DNA of 64,000 bases, taken from NCBI GenBank assembly GCA_033439265.1, contig JAVTVX010000031.1:18644001-18708000 (forward strand), read 5' to 3'. The stretch's first letter is position 1. Each line of letters starts with the position of its first letter. Positions 1-10,648 of the stretch are shown in pieces. Origin of the DNA: Dillenia suffruticosa. Taxonomy: Eukaryota > Streptophyta > Magnoliopsida > Dilleniales > Dilleniaceae. Both the position numbers and the translations under genes were made by a program. Under the pieces are notes generated by a model. That model was not told the origin of the DNA. It ran no database searches and worked only from the letters and a program-made list of their open reading frames with translations.

Positions 1-1069
1 CCATCGTTAATTACTTCTCTAATCGAAAGACAACCCAAGAGACTCTCGTTGGATTTAATGTTCCGACAGCATTAAGATCTAGAGAGATCCAATTCTAATC
101 AGTAAATTCCAATATGGATTTATTTAAATTAAATCCTACCGCTTGCGAGGCCATAAAATTATGTCAATTACCACTCCATTAAAAATACACAAACTTTACT
201 ATTTTTAAATGGTAGTAGACTATTCTAGGGTTATCAAATATAGGCCTCTATTTAACAATCCCAAAACAATCATAAACACTAAGCATAGAGATTAAATAAA
301 TACCTACAAATATTAAGCAAATAAGATTATTTAGATCTCACAATCATTATTAATCAAGACTTCAATAATCCTTTGACTAGAAAAATAAATTAAAAACAAA
401 GTATAATAAAAAGAAAACTCATAAAAAATGAATATTGTTTCTAAGAAATGAAGAAAAGAACAAAGAGTTTCTCTCCCGGCTGAAGGTTGCTACTATAGAC
501 GTGAATAGTGTTGCCCCCAAGGGGCTGCCCGGCTGCCTTCTCCAAGATTCTCTCCCTTCAAGGTATGGAATACTCCTATATATATAGGAGTAGAAAACTC
601 TAAAGAAAATAGAATTTTTCCTATTTGTAAAAAGTAAATATTTCTAACCCTAATAACTATTAAATAAAAAGAAAGTAAAAAGTAAAATTCCTAAAACATA
701 ATATTTAACAAATTTACATTTTTAAAAATTTCTTTTCCTAAATATTAAAAATGGAATAAAATTCTTCAATATCTTCAATTCCATTCCAACTTCCTCTTGA
801 ATGTGTAATTAGGAAAGAAAGTTTTTACTGCAGTAAATCTTCAAAACCTCTTACTTGCCTCTTGAAATCCACGTGCTCACGTGCTAATGAAAGAGCATTG
901 CTGTCCAATTTTCCATACTTTACAAAATTGCTCCAATTTAGTTCATTTTTCTTTTTTTTCCAAAATAAGTCTCTTCCTAAATCAAATGTCACAAAACATA
1001 AATATTAGTGTAATATTTATTCAAAAATAATACAAAATCAATCGCAAATATTACACTTATTTAAGCTCT
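1..1069. other. AT-rich intergenic stretch, no gene recognised
   Basis: No open frame of note and no recognisable protein similarity. On the minus strand it reads like a retroelement leader or LTR fragment: a TATA-containing palindrome at 572-591 is followed by T-rich sequence. No paired LTR, primer site or coding remnant was found to prove this. The left part may continue outside the window. Confidence 0.4.
572..591. repeat. perfect 20-bp palindrome with TATA core
   Basis: ACTCCTATATATATAGGAGT equals its own reverse complement. The centre is a TATATATA run, so it could act as a TATA box in either direction, perhaps in a decayed retroelement promoter. A chance palindrome in AT-rich DNA is also possible. 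Confidence 0.5.
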
Positions 1070-1200
1070 ATCACATCCTTACATCGTTTCTCATCAAAAC
1101 CTGAAAAGAGGAAATCAAGGGAGAAGAATAACTGGTCTCACGGAGAGGAAAATTGTGGAATGGATAAGGACTCAACTGACACCCATATACATGACCTGAA
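1070..1200 (+). pseudogene. MAX2-like pseudogene, 5' fragment only
   Basis: About 130 bases match the 5' end of the larger MAX2-like copy at about 3360-3490 at high identity, including the leader, the putative start codon and the next dozen codons (MDKDSTDTH...). Similarity stops abruptly just where the F-box would begin, and unrelated sequence follows. It lies in the same direction as the left arm of the inverted repeat, so the region holds three copies of this 5' end: two direct and one inverted. It cannot encode a functional protein. Confidence 0.7.
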
Positions 1201-3364
1201 AAGAAAGAATTTACCCGCTGCATAGTTCTCTCTCAGTTTATTCAATGCCAAGATGTAGGGGAAAAAAACCTGGTTTTATCCATATTGCAGAGGGGGGAAC
1301 TAAAAAGGCAACATGAATACCATTAGCTAGACTAGCTACTCGGTCACTAACAAAACAACATGGTAGCCATGGTAGACTAGATAATAAAGGTTTAAAGCGG
1401 CTTGCTAGGTGCACTCACCCCTTCCATGCAGAACATTGCTGTATTCAAACGAATGTGTTGGATAAATATTGCCCTCTGAATGTAACAACGATACCAAACT
1501 TTATAAATCAAAACAATGCAATATTATAAAACTTTGTCACATTGTTGTGTCATTATGGTATTGCTACCTAGGACTAGGACGTACACAAAATTTGTGGAAA
1601 TGCGCAGCGGCGTATGTGGTAATGTACATCGTTGTGTCATGTATGTGGTAATGTACATTGCAAAGAAGTAGAATGTCTTGGATGAAATGTTAGAGCATCA
1701 AGTTGGACATCATGGCGTTCACTTACTGCTCCACGTATGTTTAAGAATGCTGACATGGAGAATCATTTTTTTTTTTGTTGGTGAATAGACATGGAGAATC
1801 ATGCCAACGAAAGGAGGAGGGATTGTCACTTCCACTTCGAGCTTGAAAGTAAAAAAGGAAAGAAAAGTGAATGCAGGTGACCACTATTTTGTTGAAAGTG
1901 AACAAATCATTTTTTAGATAATTTTTGTTGTTTGGACAATTATCAAGTTTTTAATTCTATCAAATCAAATTAATCAAATATATATTTTTTAGATAATTTT
2001 TTAGTATTAACATTGATAAAATATTATAATTTAAATTTAAAAGCGAAAAATATTTTAAAGGTTATTTTATTGAATGATGATATAATATTTTTTATTTTTT
2101 ATTTTATGATCAAAACAGTAGAGTTAGTTTAAAATTTTTATATTTTATTACGTTATCTGAAATTTAACTTTTGAAATTTTCAAATTAACATTTATTTAAC
2201 TATAATTATTAGTAAATTTTAAATTATAAAATTATATTTTATAATTACACTTTGAGTGATATATATTACATACATAAATAGGAATAGAACGAATCATTAC
2301 TTGGATTTTAATAATATAATTAATTTGGATAATTCAGCCGAATCAAATTTTGATTTTTGATCTATTAGATTAGAATATTATTATGACATTTAAATAATCT
2401 AATCCGGTTATTTCAATTACCATGTTTGGCCATTCAAATCTAAAACCGAAAAGAATAAAAAACAGATGGATCACAATCTTGGCATATCTACCAATAGTTC
2501 TGTAAACTATGAACTCTCTCTCTTTCCTTCCCTCTCTCTCTCTCTCTCTCTCTCTCTGTCTGTGTGTGACGCACAAGCACAAAATCACATATATCTGACG
2601 CCACTGGTGTATTCCTTAATATTGTTCTCCACATCTCCTGCTCCCAGTGTCTCCAGTGTCTTGGGCCACCCGTTGGCATCAGTGTATCTTTAGCATCATT
2701 CTCACACGATCACTCGATATACAACACTCCCTTTTCCGTCCAGCCACCACTTTCCATTACTGCATCTTTTTTTCATGCTCACAACTTCCCAAAGATTTTA
2801 TCCCCCCCCCTCTCTCTCTCTCTCTCTCCCCCTCCCTCCCTCTCTCTCTCCCTTCTCTACCTTCGTATAGCTGAATCTTTATTTCCATTCTCCTTGCAGA
2901 TATGCATACCTCATATTTTAGGTAAAACTCGTGAGCTACACAGTGCTTCCGCTTCTCTCTTTAGGCCATCCATTTTTAAGATGATGTAACTTTTCTAGGC
3001 CATCTATTTTTAAGGTGATGTAACTTTTCTTCATGTTCACACCTTCCTAAATATTCTCTCTCTCCCCATGCAGACCACCAATTTAGGTCTGAATCTTTAT
3101 CTTCGATTCTGTTGCTCCTCAGCAATCCATCTCTTGTCAACAAGACATGTTCCATATCTTTATCTTTATCTCCATTCTGCCACCACAACGTGTTTTAGTT
3201 TCATCACCCCATCTGCCCGTCTTTCCCCCACTCTTTCTGTAAGCCACAATTTCCAAATCTTTATCTCTGTGGATATGCGTTGCCACAGGTACATCCAACC
3301 CTCTATTTAAGACATTAATTCAACCTGTGTCATTATATCCAATCCCTACGACTTCAGTCGCAAA
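1201..3364. other. intergenic, CT-rich repeats, no gene
   Basis: The first 1.2 kb is AT-rich and without features. From about 2515 it is pyrimidine-rich on the plus strand, with CT microsatellites near 2520-2560 and 2810-2855. Loosely repeated segments share the phrases CTTCC-AAA-ATT and GAATCTTTAT-TTC near 2780-2900, 3030-3110 and 3240-3270. Short open frames here are translations of the CT repeats and resemble no protein. Confidence 0.6.
2963..3030. repeat. 34-bp tandem duplication
   Basis: A unit starting AGGCCATC and ending AACTTTTCT occurs twice head to tail (2963-2996 and 2997-3030), with only two differences. It is a recent local slip or duplication in the CT-rich stretch upstream of the left MAX2-like arm. 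Confidence 0.75.
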
Positions 3365-5110
3365 TTTATCCTTACATCTTTTCTCTTCAAAACCCGAAAA
3401 GAGGAAATCAAGGGAGAAGAGTAACTGGTCTCACGGAGAGGAAAATTGTGGAATGGATAAGGACTCAACTGACACCCATGTGCATGACTTGCCAGATATT
3501 CTTCTGTCCAACATATTCTCATTAGTTTCAGACACCTGAAATCGAAAATCCCTTGTCCCTTGTCTGCTTAAAATGGCACTTGCTAGAGCGTGTGACACAC
3601 ATGTCTCTCACCCTCTGTGGAAATATTAGGGACCTCCTCTTTGTCCCAACTTGCTTTCGATCTGTTACAGATCTTGATCTCTCCTTACTCTCCCCTTGTG
3701 GTCACCCTCTTCTAGATTTCTCACCGGAACCCACCTGGCTCACCTTCTCCACACTGCATTCCCTTCCGTGATTTTTCCTCCTACTTACAATTGAAATTCA
3801 GTTACACTCTATCTTCTTGCCACATGCTGGACTAATCTCCTCCGTGTCAAGTTTGTCCTCTGGCACCAGGGATACCCAACTTCCATTGGAAGTAATTTCC
3901 GCCCATTGCTTGAAAATTGCCTTTCACTTTCTGCCCTTGATCTTTGTCATTTCTATTGTTGGACACAGGATCTCCAATAAACACTTGAAACTCACCCTGC
4001 CACAGTGGCTTCTCTTTCATGTCTAGATATCCTCACTTATACTTCATCATATGGGTTTAAGTGTAATAAGTTTTTGGCAATAACCACTACCTACCCAAAT
4101 CTCCACCATCTCCTTGCTGCATGTGTATTTGATCATATATGTGTTGACTTTGTTGAGGATTCAATATTACTTGCTCTTGCTTCAAATTTCCTCAAATTTC
4201 TCTACCCCATCTAGCTGATATATCTGTGTTGTTTAATGTAGAGACCAATCTTGAAGATGATGGATTCACAGCCAAAGATGCGGGCATAACCATGCGATGT
4301 TCCTTGACTTTTTCATGGGCTTGCCACAGCTCGGGGAGTTGGCTCTAGATATTAACCAAAATGTTAGAGATGCTGGACCAGTATTAGAGCTACTTAACTC
4401 CAAGTGTCCTCGCCTCAAGTCCTTGACATTAGGAAGGTTTCATAGAATCTGTGGGGCAGTGAATTCAAAGCTTGATGGGTTCGCCCTTTGTGTAGGATTG
4501 GAACTCTTGTCCATAAAAAATTGTTGATTTAACTAATTTTAGTTTGACTGCCATCTCCCTAAGCTGCACAAGACTATCCAAATTTGAGATCCAGGGCTGC
4601 AACAAGATCACAGAAATTGGAATTGGAACAATGGCTCATGCTCTTCAGCAGACTTCGGTTGATATCAAAATTTCTTGCTGCAAGCATTTCAATGTTGTCT
4701 GCTCATTACAAGGTCCGAAACCAATTCAAGATTGCATCCAATGGTTGCACATAGATTGTGAATGACAAAATAGCAGCCAGCAATCAAAAGGTGAAGGAAG
4801 TTCTTCACAGGCACATTCCAAATCAATGAATTGCCTACCGGAAAGAGATTTGCCAATTAGAGAGAAAAGGTAAGCTTCTCAAAGAAATCTAAGTACCATA
4901 ATTGAATGTACCCTACTAACATAAGCTATGAAAGTATGTTCTCATTCAAGAGTTGAGAACAGCTCCAACACCTTTCACCTTGGATTGTTGTTGGTGAGTT
5001 ACTGACTCCTTTGACTTGGGTGGGGTTTGATAACTGCCATGGGTTAGAAGAGATAGAAATATATGTCGAAGGAGATTGCAGACAGCAGCCAAAACCCTCC
5101 AAACTCGTAG
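3365..5110 (+). repeat. left arm of ~1.7-kb inverted repeat
   Basis: Contains the MAX2-like pseudogene plus about 90 bases upstream and about 340 bases downstream. The reverse complement of 6386-8112 follows it in the same order from leader to downstream flank. Matching landmarks are the leader (GAGGAAATCAAGGGAGA), the LRR phrase FEIQGC, the tail GGAAGTTCTTCACA, and the inner end near 5040-5100, where GAAGGAGATTGC pairs with GCAATCTCCTTC at about 6406-6417. By eye, identity is about 85% where compared. Confidence 0.8.
3453..4765 (+). pseudogene. MAX2/ORE9-like F-box LRR pseudogene (left arm)
   Basis: This is a broken relative of MAX2/ORE9, the F-box subunit of the SCF ubiquitin ligase in strigolactone and karrikin signalling. 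The N-terminal F-box reads DLPDILLSNIFSLVSDT, then a stop, then SLSLVCLKWHLLERVTH. LRR-region phrases follow in the family order: DLDLSLLSPCGHPLLDFS, then ELALDINQNVRDAGPVLELL, LNSKCPRLKSLTLGRFHRIC, FEIQGCNKITEIG, and a terminal LHIDCE. The pieces fall in several frames separated by stop codons and small indels (near 3537, 3770, 4024, 4212 and 4525). The alignable part covers roughly the first 60-65% of a MAX2 of about 700 residues; the C-terminal LRRs and D-motif end are absent. A single-exon structure is expected for MAX2. It forms the left arm of a large inverted repeat with the copy at 6717-8029. Confidence 0.85.
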
Positions 5111-5114
5111 TTAG

Positions 5115-5569
5115 ATACAACCTCTCCGAATCTCTCTCTAGAGTGCGGTTTTATTTTATTATTATTATTATTTTTTAACAAAAACACTTATTGAGATAAA
5201 ACCAAACACTAGCTTGGAGGGTTTTTTATTTTTTTATTTTTTTTATTTTTTTATCTCACTATGTACCCAGATAAAACCTTTCAAAATCTCTTTCTAAAGT
5301 CTTAAAAAAAAAAACAAATAATCAAACAAAAAACACTTATTGAGATAAAACCAAACACTAGCTTGGAGGGTTTTTTTTTTTTTTTTTTATCTCACTATGT
5401 ACCCAGATAAAACCTTTCAAAATCTCTTTCTAAAGTCTTAAAAAAAAAAACAAATAATCAAACAAAAAACACTTATTGAGATAAAACCAAACACTAGCTT
5501 GGAGGGTTTTTTTTTTTTTTTTATCTCACTATGTACCCAGATAAAACCTTTCAAAATCTCTTTCTAAAG

Positions 5570-5602
<33 letters not shown>

Positions 5603-6385
5603 AATCAAACAAAAAACACTTATTGAGATAAAACCAAACACTAGCTTGGTGGGTTTTTTTTTTTTTTTTAATCTCACCATGTACCCAGACAAAACCTCTC
5701 CAAATCTCACTCTAGAGTGCCTTTTTTCCCCTTTAACAAAAAACACTTATTGAGATAAAACAAAACACTAGCTCGAAGGGTTTTCTTTTTTTTTTTCATC
5801 TCACCATGTGCCTAAATAAAATCTCTCCAAATCACTCTCTAGAGTGCGGGTTTCTTTTTAAAAAACAAAAAAAAAAAAAAAAAAAAAAACTTATTGAGAT
5901 AAAGCCAAACACTAGCTGGGAGGTTATTATTATTATTTTTTTATCTAACCATGTTCCCAGATAAAATCTCTCCAAATCTCTCCCCATAGTGCAGGATTTT
6001 TTTTTTTTTTTTTTTTTAACAAAAAACACTTATTGAGAAACCAAACATTAGCTTAGAGGTTTTTTTTTTTTATTATTTATTATCTCACCATGTACCCAGA
6101 TAAAATTTCTCCAAATCTCTTTCTAGAGTCTTTAAAAAATAACACTTATTGGGATAAAACCAAACACTAGCTCGGAGGGTTTTTTTTATATATATAATTT
6201 CACCATGTACCCAAACAAAATCACTCCAAATCCCTCTCTAGAGTGTGGTTTTAATAAAAAAAAAAAACAAAAAAAACACTTATTGAGATAAAACCTCTCC
6301 AAATCTCTCTCTAGGGTGCAGTTTTTTTTTTTTTTTTTTTTTTAACAAAAAACACGCATTGAGATAAAACCAAACACTAGCCCTG
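5115..6385. repeat. A/T-rich tandem array, ~10 units of ~75-150 bp
   Basis: The unit holds AACACTTATTGAGATAAAAC, then CAAACACTAGCTTGGAGGG, a T run, TATCTCACTATGTACCCAG, and TCTCTTTCTAAAGT or TCTCTCTAGAGTG. About ten diverged units can be counted by their CACTTATTGAG core (near 5185, 5333, 5469, 5615, 5740, 5887, 6025, 6147, 6277 and 6352). Units differ mainly in the length of poly-A and poly-T runs, and the two around 5330-5560 are almost identical, a sign of recent amplification. The array fills the space between the two arms of the inverted repeat exactly. Confidence 0.85.
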
Positions 6386-8112
6386 AGGGTTTTCGCTGCT
6401 GCCCGCAATCTCCTTCGATATGTATTTGCATCTCTTCTAGCACAGGGCAGTCATCAAGCCCCACCAAAGTCAAAGGAGTGATCAGCAACTCACCAGCAGC
6501 AATCCAAAGTGAAAGGTGTTGGAGCTGTGCTCAATTCTTGCCCAGGAACCTACTGCCATAGCTTATTAGCGGAGTACATTCGACTAAGGTACTTAGATTT
6601 CTTTGAGAAGCTTATCTCTTCTCCCCAGTTGGCAATCTCTTTCCGGTAAGGTAGCTCATCAATTTGGAAGGTGTGTGTGAAGAACTTCCTTCAACTTTTG
6701 ATTGCTGGTTGTTGTTTCACCATTTGCAATCTATGTACAACCGTTGGATGCAATCTTGAATTGATTTCAGAGCTCGTAACGAGCAGAAAGCATTTAGATG
6801 CTTGTAGCAAGAAATTTTGACATCTATCGAAGTCTGCCAGATAGCATGAGTCATTGCTCTCATTCCAATTTCTATGATCCTCTTGCAGCCCTGGATCTCA
6901 AATTTGGCCGGTCCTAAGGAGATAGCAGTCAAACTAGAATCATTTAAATCAGCACAGTTTTTTATGGACAAGGATTCCAATCCTCTACAAAGGCCGATCC
7001 CATCAAACTTTTGAATCCACTGCCACACAGATTCCATGAAACCTTCTTAATGTCAAGGACTTGAGGCGGGGACTTGGAGTTAAGTATTTCTAATATTGGT
7101 CCAGTATCTCTAACATTTTTTGTTAATATCTAGAGCCAACTCCTTGAGCTGTGGCAAGCTTGTGAAAAGGTCAAGGAGCATGGCATGGTTGATGTCTCTA
7201 TCTTCGGCTCTGAATCCATCATCTTCAAGATTGGTCCTTACATTTGACGACACAAATATATCAGTTAGATTGAGTAGAGAAAATCGAGGACAATTTGAAG
7301 CAAGAGCAAGCAATGTTGAATCCCCTTCATAGTTAACATATATATGATCAAATGCACATGTAGCAAGGAGTTGACGGAGATTTGTGTAGGTAGCGGTGAT
7401 TGACAGAAGCTCATTAGACTTAAACCCATCTGATGAAGTATAAGTGAGGATATCAAGACATGAAAGAGAAGCCATTGTGGTAGGGCGAGTTTCAAGTGCT
7501 GGTTAGAGGTCTTCTGTCCAACAATAGGAATGAGAAAGATCATGGGAAGAAAGTGAAAGATAATTTTCAAGCAACGGGTGGAAATCACTTTTAAGGGAAG
7601 TTGGGTATCTCTGGTGCAAACAGATAAGCTTGATATGGAGGAAATTAGTCCAACAGGTGACAGAAAGATAAAGTGTTGCTGGATTTCGAATGTAAATAGT
7701 AAGAGAAATCAATGAAGGGAAGGTACTGTGGAGGAAGGGAGCAAAGAGGATGGGATCCGGTGAGAAATCTAAAAAAGGGTGACCCCAAGGAGAGAGTAAA
7801 GAGAGGTCAAGATCTATAACAGGTTGAAAGCGAGTTGGGATGAAGAGGAGGCCTCTAATGTTAGCACGGAGGGTGAGAGAAGCGTGTGTCAGACACCCCA
7901 GCAAGTGTCATTTTAAATACAAAGGGACATGGCATTTCGATTTCAGGTGTCTGACGCCGATCAGAATAAGTTGGACAGAGGAATATCTGGCAAGTCATGT
8001 AAATGGGTGTCAGGTGAATACTTATTCATTCCACAATTTTCCTCTCCGTGGGACCCGGTCATTCATCTCCCTTGATTTCCCCTTATCGGGTTTTGATGAG
8101 AAAAAATCATTA
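6386..8112 (-). repeat. right arm of ~1.7-kb inverted repeat
   Basis: This is the reverse-complement partner of 3365-5110. It starts next to the tandem array with GGGTTTTCGCTGCTGCCCGC and ends near TTATCGGGTTTTGATGAGAA, which matches the leader of the left arm. The arm is continuous over the pseudogene and both flanks, so the duplication included non-coding sequence. Confidence 0.8.
6717..8029 (-). pseudogene. MAX2/ORE9-like F-box LRR pseudogene (right arm)
   Basis: Second, opposite copy of the MAX2-like gene, read from 8029 down to 6717. It is better preserved than the left copy. Long open segments align in order with MAX2: LTLRANIRGLLFIPTRFQPV, DLDLSLLSPWGHPFLDFSPD, a WTEDL phrase, LDILTYTSSDGFKSNELLSI, LFTSLPQLKELALDINKK, GLESLSIKNCADLNDSSLTA, FEIQGCKRIIEIG and LYIDCKW. 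The F-box start (THLHDLPDI) is recognisable, but frameshifts and stops occur near 7905, 7500, 7108 and 7040, and the normal C-terminal third is missing. It is therefore a pseudogene. Both copies end at the same point (IDC-), so the truncation preceded the inverted duplication. Confidence 0.85.
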
Positions 8113-10117
8113 ATTTGAAATGACCCAAGGAGGAAAAATCTCACATTGGCCGCTGAGGAACCTTCATCGAACCAACGAATTTCGAACTTGGTCGCGCACC
8201 GTCCACTTCCCAGTTTCCCGCCCCTCCCACTTCCCAGTACGACCCCCCCCCCACTAATTAGCCTGGGCCAACTTTTGGGCCGACTGCTCAATTGGGCCCG
8301 ATTTGCGGACAATCAATATTTGGGTTGGACTTGGTTTTGTACGCAGGGGAAAGCTTTAATTTTTTTATTTACTATTTTCGGTAGGTTTGACTCGATATTT
8401 TGATTAAATTAGCATCATAACGTTAGACATGGCTCTCGAGTTGGGGTGGACGTGGGTTTCATTTTTTGTGTTTTTATTTTTATTTTTATTTTTTTACTGG
8501 GCTAATTACTCTTAATCCGATATAAGGATTATTGTCTTTTTTGTAAATCATGAATTGTATTACTGCTTGATTACTATCGTTTTTAATAAAATTAAATAAT
8601 AAAATGATTGATAAACAATAGCTAAATAATCAAATAATTATTTGTGTTGTCACTTTTACATATTCATTATTTTTTTTCAGTAACTCATCCATAAAATGAG
8701 CAAATTTTGTCATTTTATAATACTTACTTTAATGTAAAATTCATTTTAAAAAGTTCATAATTGATCCAAAATTTCTTTCTAACATGTAACAAAGTGAATA
8801 TATAAGTAGCTTAAGTTGTGCGGAAATGAAAATAGAGAAATAAAAATAGATACAAAATCATATAAAAAAATAATATTTTATAAAAATAAAAGAAAATGTG
8901 AGAAAATACATAATTATAAATATATATATATATATAAGAATTTTTATAAATATTAATTAATTTAATATATTAAGACATTTTAGAAATTAAAAAAAAACAT
9001 TAATATCGATAAGTTTTTATGGATGAGAGTAGCAATACGAAGATAATATTATTTTATCGTTATTATTATAGTTGAAAAAGAGCATGGAACCAAACAGAAT
9101 ATTCGAGGAGGACCGATTCTGGAAACATCAGAATTCAAGAAAACTCCAAAGTCCAAACAAAATGAAGAAAGCGACGGGCCTAGTTGCACAAGTGGATAAA
9201 CCATAAGTACAATGAGGGAGAATGCAACTTCAGCCGAACACGTGTCAAAACCATTGCTTCACAACAAGCCACGTAGCTTATATGACTATGCACACCCACA
9301 CATAGAGGGCCACATTAAAACCAACTTGCTCTCATTTTTGAATTTCAGACCCAATTCATCACCAACATCCCACACAATTTTTTTTTTGATTTTTCTCAAT
9401 TTTTTAAAATTAAAATATAAAATTATAATAGAAAATATAAACTATATAACAATATATTTTATCTATTTTAATAATCACTTTTTTATATATAAAATTTAAA
9501 ATCAAAATATTATTTAAATAAATCAATATCCGATCAGCAGATCAACCGTTATTGGTATACTCAATTTCTTTTTCATTCCAAGTTATTAAATCATTCAAAT
9601 CGAGTTCTATACGCTAATTCAATTTGCGGATATAACGAGGATGACTTTAGTAAAAAATTAAGGAAGAAAATGCATAACAATTTTATATTAAAAAATTAAA
9701 AATTTTCAAAATTACATAATTTGAAATTAATCAGTACTTTTATTTAAACAAATTACCTCATTAAATTTGGTTAATTTAATTTTTAGCTCATATAATCAAT
9801 TTCGTAGAAACCCGAAATTTTAGTGTAAATAGAAATCAATCCAAAAATTTGCCACACCACTACTAAAATTTTTTACTAGTTGAATTATTTAATACCTTAA
9901 TTTATTTTAATATATTTTCTATGTACTTATTTATTGCATGTAATTTGTAAAATATTAGATGTGTATACTATAAAAGGAAATGAAAAGGGAAAACATATGA
10001 CACCAAGGGCATGCTTTCCCCCAATATTTAAGGCTCTCAGGGTCAGAAGGGCTCCTAATTTCACTGCTACACAAAAAGGCCAACACCCCAGAATCTATTC
10101 ATGTATCCAAACCCCAG
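8113..10117. other. intergenic, AT-rich; upstream region of PYL gene
   Basis: About 8150-8400 is GC-richer with C runs and no coding sign. The rest is very AT-rich. TATAAAAG at 9969-9976 lies about 150 bases before the PYL start and is the likely TATA box. Apparent short open frames (for example 9212-9499) are low-complexity and resemble nothing. A frame overlapping the PYL start in another phase (9934-10266) is a shadow. Confidence 0.5.
9969..9976 (+). promoter_or_regulatory. likely TATA box of PYL gene
   Basis: TATAAAAG lies in AT-rich DNA about 150 bases upstream of the first in-frame ATG of the receptor gene. The spacing allows a leader of roughly 110-120 bases. The assignment rests on position and consensus only. 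Confidence 0.45.
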
Positions 10118-10648
10118 ATGAAACTGCACGACCCCAAGAGCACGCAAGGCATCATGATGATGATGGGCCAATACCACTCCCCCAAGCTAGCACCAAACCA
10201 GTGTGGCTCGAGTCTAATCCAAACCATAGACGCCCCACTCCCACTAGTGTGGTCGATGGTTCGTAAATTTGACAATCCACAAGCCTACAAGCAATTTGTG
10301 AAGTCATGTTCAATGCAAGCCGGCGACGGCAGCGCTGGCAGCGTCAGGGAGGTGACGGTCGTATCCGGGTTGCCGGCCGGAAAAAGTACGGAGAAGCTAG
10401 ACAAGTTGGATGATGATTCACACGTTATGGTTGTGAGTATTATTGGTGGGGATCATAGGCTTGTGAATTATAGGTCAACTACTACAGTGCATGGAGATGA
10501 AAAAAAGTCGGTTGTGATTGAGTCTTATGTTGTTGATATTCCGGCGGGGAGTAGTAAGGAGGACACATGTTTGTTTGCTGATACTGTAATAGGATGTAAT
10601 CTTAGGTCTTTGGCTAGGATTTCTGAGAAAATGGTTTCCAATACTTAG
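10118..10648 (+). CDS. ABA receptor, PYR/PYL/RCAR family (PYL11/12-like)
   Basis: A complete intronless gene of 176 codons. It is a START/Bet v 1-fold abscisic-acid receptor that, when ABA-bound, inhibits clade A PP2C phosphatases and releases SnRK2 kinases in cytosol and nucleus. Visible hallmarks are the N-terminal [20 protein letters not shown], then [17 protein letters not shown] (with the lysine that contacts the ABA carboxylate), [15 protein letters not shown] (gate loop SGLPA), [11 protein letters not shown] (latch HRL), [11 protein letters not shown], and a C-terminal helix [20 protein letters not shown] with the conserved Asn. The closest Arabidopsis forms I recall are PYL11/12, also intronless and short. 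The first ATG gives an N-tail [11 protein letters not shown]; a later start at 10154 (MMMMGQYH) would fit the usual length better. One change stands out: EK instead of ER just after the gate loop. ABA binding looks possible. Confidence 0.93.
   Translation: MKLHDPKSTQGIMMMMGQYHSPKLAPNQCGSSLIQTIDAPLPLVWSMVRKFDNPQAYKQFVKSCSMQAGDGSAGSVREVTVVSGLPAGKSTEKLDKLDDDSHVMVVSIIGGDHRLVNYRSTTTVHGDEKKSVVIESYVVDIPAGSSKEDTCLFADTVIGCNLRSLARISEKMVSNT

Noticed and set aside
2466..2874. Ser/Leu-rich and Arg/Glu-rich frames over CT runs
   Set aside because: Pure microsatellite translations, present on both strands.
9934..10266. 110-codon frame overlapping the PYL start
   Set aside because: It lies in a different frame from the clear receptor domain, starts near the TATA box and resembles nothing.
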